Assembly: GCF_030272615.1 (NCBI RefSeq)
Contig: NC_081412.1
Coordinates: forward strand, 142,870,247-142,934,246
Length of the DNA stretch: 64,000 bases
DNA from: Cryptomeria japonica
Lineage: Eukaryota; Streptophyta; Pinopsida; Cupressales; Cupressaceae
Direction: 5' to 3'
The position numbers and the translations under genes are program-made. The notes below the pieces were generated by a model, which was not told the origin of the DNA, did no database searches, and saw only the letters and a list, made by a program, of their open reading frames with translations. Below, piece by piece: positions 61,101 through 64,000 of the stretch (positions are counted from its first letter, which is position 1; every line of letters starts with the position of its first letter).

Positions 61101-62763
61101 TGTAACGTCATAAATTGTACGCACTTGCTAAAGCAGTACAATTTAACACCTAGTTTAGCACCCGCCTTGGCGCAGTTGCATTTTGCATTACATTTCCCCT
61201 TTAGCACTTAATTAATCGAATTATTTAGGTCTAAAGGTGTTATTTCACCATTTTCCACATCACAAAGTTGGGCCCTTTCATTAAAGTGTGCCCCTTTCAT
61301 TTTATTCCTCCAATACATCACTTAATCAAAAACCCTAATTAGGCCCTATTCTGAGCTTGGGGGCTTAATTTCGGGGGTCAAAACATCTCGAAATCACCTG
61401 TAACTTCGGGATTCTCTCTAAAATCATCATATCTGACGGTCCTGAAAATTTGGTGAAAAGTTGTCAGGACCGTGGCGCCCGGAGTGCACACGATCCCGGA
61501 CATTTTTCCTGAAATTTTAGGAGCGCGATCCAATCATAAAATAAAGCTTAACCCCAAGAAATTGGCGGGATATTCAATCTCTAGGTCGGCCAAAAGACGA
61601 AATTGCGACCTAGGGTTTCATACATAAGAGCTCTCTTTCTTCATTTGAAAGGATCCGATTTTTGTTTTCAGGAACTTCATATGCAGCAAAAGAGCAGATC
61701 TTTGAAGACTTCAACATTTTACAACATCCCTCTATCAAGCATTTATCAATTCCATTCATCCATTTAGGGCTTGAAAGACATTGAAGAACAATAGGAGATT
61801 ACTGACTGAAGATTGGCTTGTACTCCTCCCTTGAGGGTTGGGTATGATTTCATGTTGTTTTCATGTCTTTACATAAGCTTCAATACATCATTTATTCATG
61901 CTTTAGATCACTTTGCATCTTGATTTAGAGCATTTACGTTATCATTTACAAGCAATTAGGGTTTACTTTCTAGGTTGCTCTAGTTTGCTTTCTTGCATTT
62001 TAGGACCTTGCACACACACTAGGTCTGCACACACAATACATTTTACAAAACAACTTGGCTATTCGTGGAGGTGGAAATCACCAAAGCGGGGGTTTGACTA
62101 AGGCAAAACCCTATATAGCCGCCCATACACCCTTTTTCAGATATCATTGCAGGTTTCGGGATTCAGACGACGCCGCAGGATACAGATCTGGAGAGAGAAG
62201 GTCGAGACAGCACTCTGTATCAAATTGTAGAGCAGAAGATTGGGACAGGGGCGCTGGGCGCCTTGGTCCTACCAGGACAGGGGCGCTGGGTGCCCTAGTC
62301 CCTGGGACAGAGGCGCTGGGCACCCTGGTCCTTCGGACAGATAGCTTTCAGACAGCTTTCCGATAGTGTTCCAGAGTGCAGAACAACAGTTTTCGGTGCA
62401 GTTTTCAGGACAGTGGCGCCCACGCCCCCATCCCAAACATTTTCAGTCCGATTTTGACTCTGGGTACACATCTGCATTCTTATTTCATCCTTGTATTTAT
62501 AGCTGTTCATTGTTTAATCTCAATTCTGCAATCTTGTTATTAGTTCATACTTGCATTTTGGGATTAGGGTTTGAACTTGCATTACTTGATCTTACAATTT
62601 CAACAAGGGAATAGAAATCCTAATAGATATCCCGTGGCTCTCTCTTTCACCAAAAGAAGTAGCCAATTGTGCGATATCTCTAGGCTCTTTCGTATTTCGT
62701 AATGTGTGTCAAAAGGTAGGATTAGGGCATGTTAACCTAGTCTCACTTTTTTTCCCCCACACA
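61101..62763 (+). repeat. 3' LTR of element D
   Basis: 1663 bp, identical in ends to the 5' LTR and very similar throughout. It is 32 bp longer, mainly because of a third GGACAGGGGCGCTGGG unit at 62245-62342. Followed by the duplicated target CTAAT. Confidence 0.95.
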
Positions 62764-62765
62764 CT

Positions 62766-63998
62766 AATTTACAAAAAGACATTAGAGAAAAACTCCTGTT
62801 TTCTGAGTTTACTTCTTTCCAACAGTTGTGCGCAACTCTTCACAATTATCAACTGACTGTGAGTCAAATGGAACAATCACATCCTATGGCTCCGAGTGAT
62901 AAGGGTGATAGTAGTAAACAACCATTTGGGAAGTTTAAACCGAACAGAGAGTCCATTAAATTCAATGAAAACATCATCAACAACAATGTGAATGCAGCAT
63001 TAGGTGTGTCTCCTATTTCTAAGTTTTCCAAGAAAGAAAGAAAGTTTACTCCTTTGAATGAATCATTGCATAGTATTATGAATAAGTTATTGGAACAAAA
63101 TGTGCTTACTCTTCCTCCTATAAGGCAAATTGATCCTGCAAAGATTACTTCACCCTATTTTGATAACAAATCTTTTTGTCAATTTCATCGTCAACCTAGG
63201 CATGATACTGAAAAATGTTTTGCTTTAAAGGGGAAAATTCAAGATTTGATTGATAATAATACTATCTCTGTTTCTGGAGTGAATGATAAAGGCAACACAT
63301 CTGTAGCTCCTCCTAACCAAAATCTTCAGATTTTCACTGATCCATTGCCTTCTCATACCTCTAATGTGATTGATACTACTGATTCCTCTGTCTCACCTGA
63401 TGATCTTGTGTCCATGACTCCGAATGTGATTAACTTTGTGGAGCAGCAGAAAATCCCTAAAGAACTTTCCATCACCTTTGATTCTAGCGAAACTATCAGG
63501 GCACCTGATGGTCCTTTATATATAGTTGCAAAAGTCAAAAATACACCTTGCCGTGGAGTGCTTATTGATCCTTCTTGTATGGTTAATATCATTACTGAAG
63601 AATTTCTTTTTACTTTGCAATTGAATCAAGTGATCTATGACGAAACAAATGTGGTTGTGAAATTATTTGATGCATTTTCTTCTCCTGCAATTGGTTCTAT
63701 TACATTACCTATTGAAGTTCATAACAAATCCCTTGATGTGAACTTTTCTATTATTCCATCATCCGAACAATTTCATGTGAAGCTAGGCTATCCTTGGCTA
63801 TCTTCCATGAAAGCTATTGCTTCTCCTATTCACAAGTGTTTGAAATTTCCCCATAATGGTGAAGTTGTTACTGTCAATCATAGTCTCTTTAAACCAGCTG
63901 AAAGAACTTCTAGCGTTCCTATTGATTACTTTTGGCCTAAACAATTCCAATCTCTTCCTCCACGAAGTGATCATCTTTTCAAATCTTATCAAAAGTGG
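62766..63998 (+). pseudogene. Element C gag continuation and protease-like domain (runs off the window)
   Basis: An uninterrupted frame of 411 codons from the target duplication to the window end, in the register that continues the gag frame broken at 49973. It encodes the end of gag, a C-x2-H..H..C knuckle (CQFHRQPRHDTEKC near 63178) and a retropepsin-like fold (GVLIDPSCMVNIITEEF near 63560; VKLGYPWLSSMKAIA near 63780). The catalytic D-S/T-G triplet is D-P-S here, so protease activity is doubtful. Downstream pol, if any, is outside the window. Confidence 0.88.
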
Positions 63999-64000
63999 AA

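Larger units (their letters stand above)
49974..62763 (+). mobile_element. Ty3 element D (Tat-type), complete, with antisense PMD gene
   Basis: 12,790 bp: 5' LTR 49974-51604, primer-binding site 51608-51625, polyprotein 51773-57319, antisense PMD gene 57914-60492, polypurine tract about 61087-61100, 3' LTR 61101-62763. The target duplication CTAAT (49969-49973 and 62764-62768) is perfect. Two RNase H domains place it in the Tat group of Ty3 elements. LTRs are very similar, so the insertion is fairly recent. No gag domain is present between primer-binding site and protease. Only stop codons, no frameshifts, break its ORFs. Confidence 0.92.

Overview
This window is repeat DNA from a land plant with a large, transposon-dense genome. 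The lineage is seed-plant-like and a gymnosperm is plausible, but that is inference from element types and density. I see no host gene, tRNA, rRNA or CRISPR array. Almost every stretch I can identify is an LTR retrotransposon, a fragment of one, or a small DNA transposon; most coding regions carry stops or frameshifts.

Left part (1-26.7 kb). A Ty3-type LTR (from 766) carries a ~300-bp hAT-like MITE; a second MITE copy lies inverted at 23.2 kb. From 2509 onward the framework appears to be a minus-strand Ty1/copia element: an LTR at 2509, RNase H remains at 6.3-6.6 kb, gag/protease at 15.6-17.0 kb, a primer-binding site at 17000 and a second LTR from 17018. Set among these are a tandem repeat with hairpins (7.9-8.9 kb) and a long unidentified broken ORF (9263-14024), itself split by a clean solo LTR with TSD TACTG. 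The 17-kb LTR is split by a gag-only (TR-GAG-like) element at 17377-21177 (TSD TTTAA) and a 4.95-kb solo-LTR-like unit at 21184-26137 (TSD TTAAT).

Middle part (26.7-46.2 kb). A plus-strand chromovirus begins at 26700 inside the copia LTR. Its own LTR is split by a truncated minus-strand copia element (27061-33211). Its gag-protease ORF is cut at 35114 by copia-like element X, which is cut near 36811 by Ty3 element A, whose gag is cut at 41916 by minus-strand Ty3 element B. B carries a plus-strand plant mobile domain (PMD) gene.

Right part (46.2-64 kb). Ty3 element C (5' LTR 46162-47465) contains a gag ORF cut by element D (49974-62763, TSD CTAAT). D is the only Ty3 element here with both ends visible: two LTRs, a polyprotein with protease, RT, two RNase H domains and integrase (Tat-type layout), no gag, and an antisense PMD gene that keeps spliceosomal introns. 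The gag frame of C resumes exactly after D and runs off the window.

The nest reads copia > chromovirus > X > A > B > C > D, up to seven levels; the right halves of all but D should lie beyond position 64000. C (gag plus a protease-like domain without the normal catalytic triplet) and D (pol without gag) share the same primer-binding site, suggesting complementary partners.
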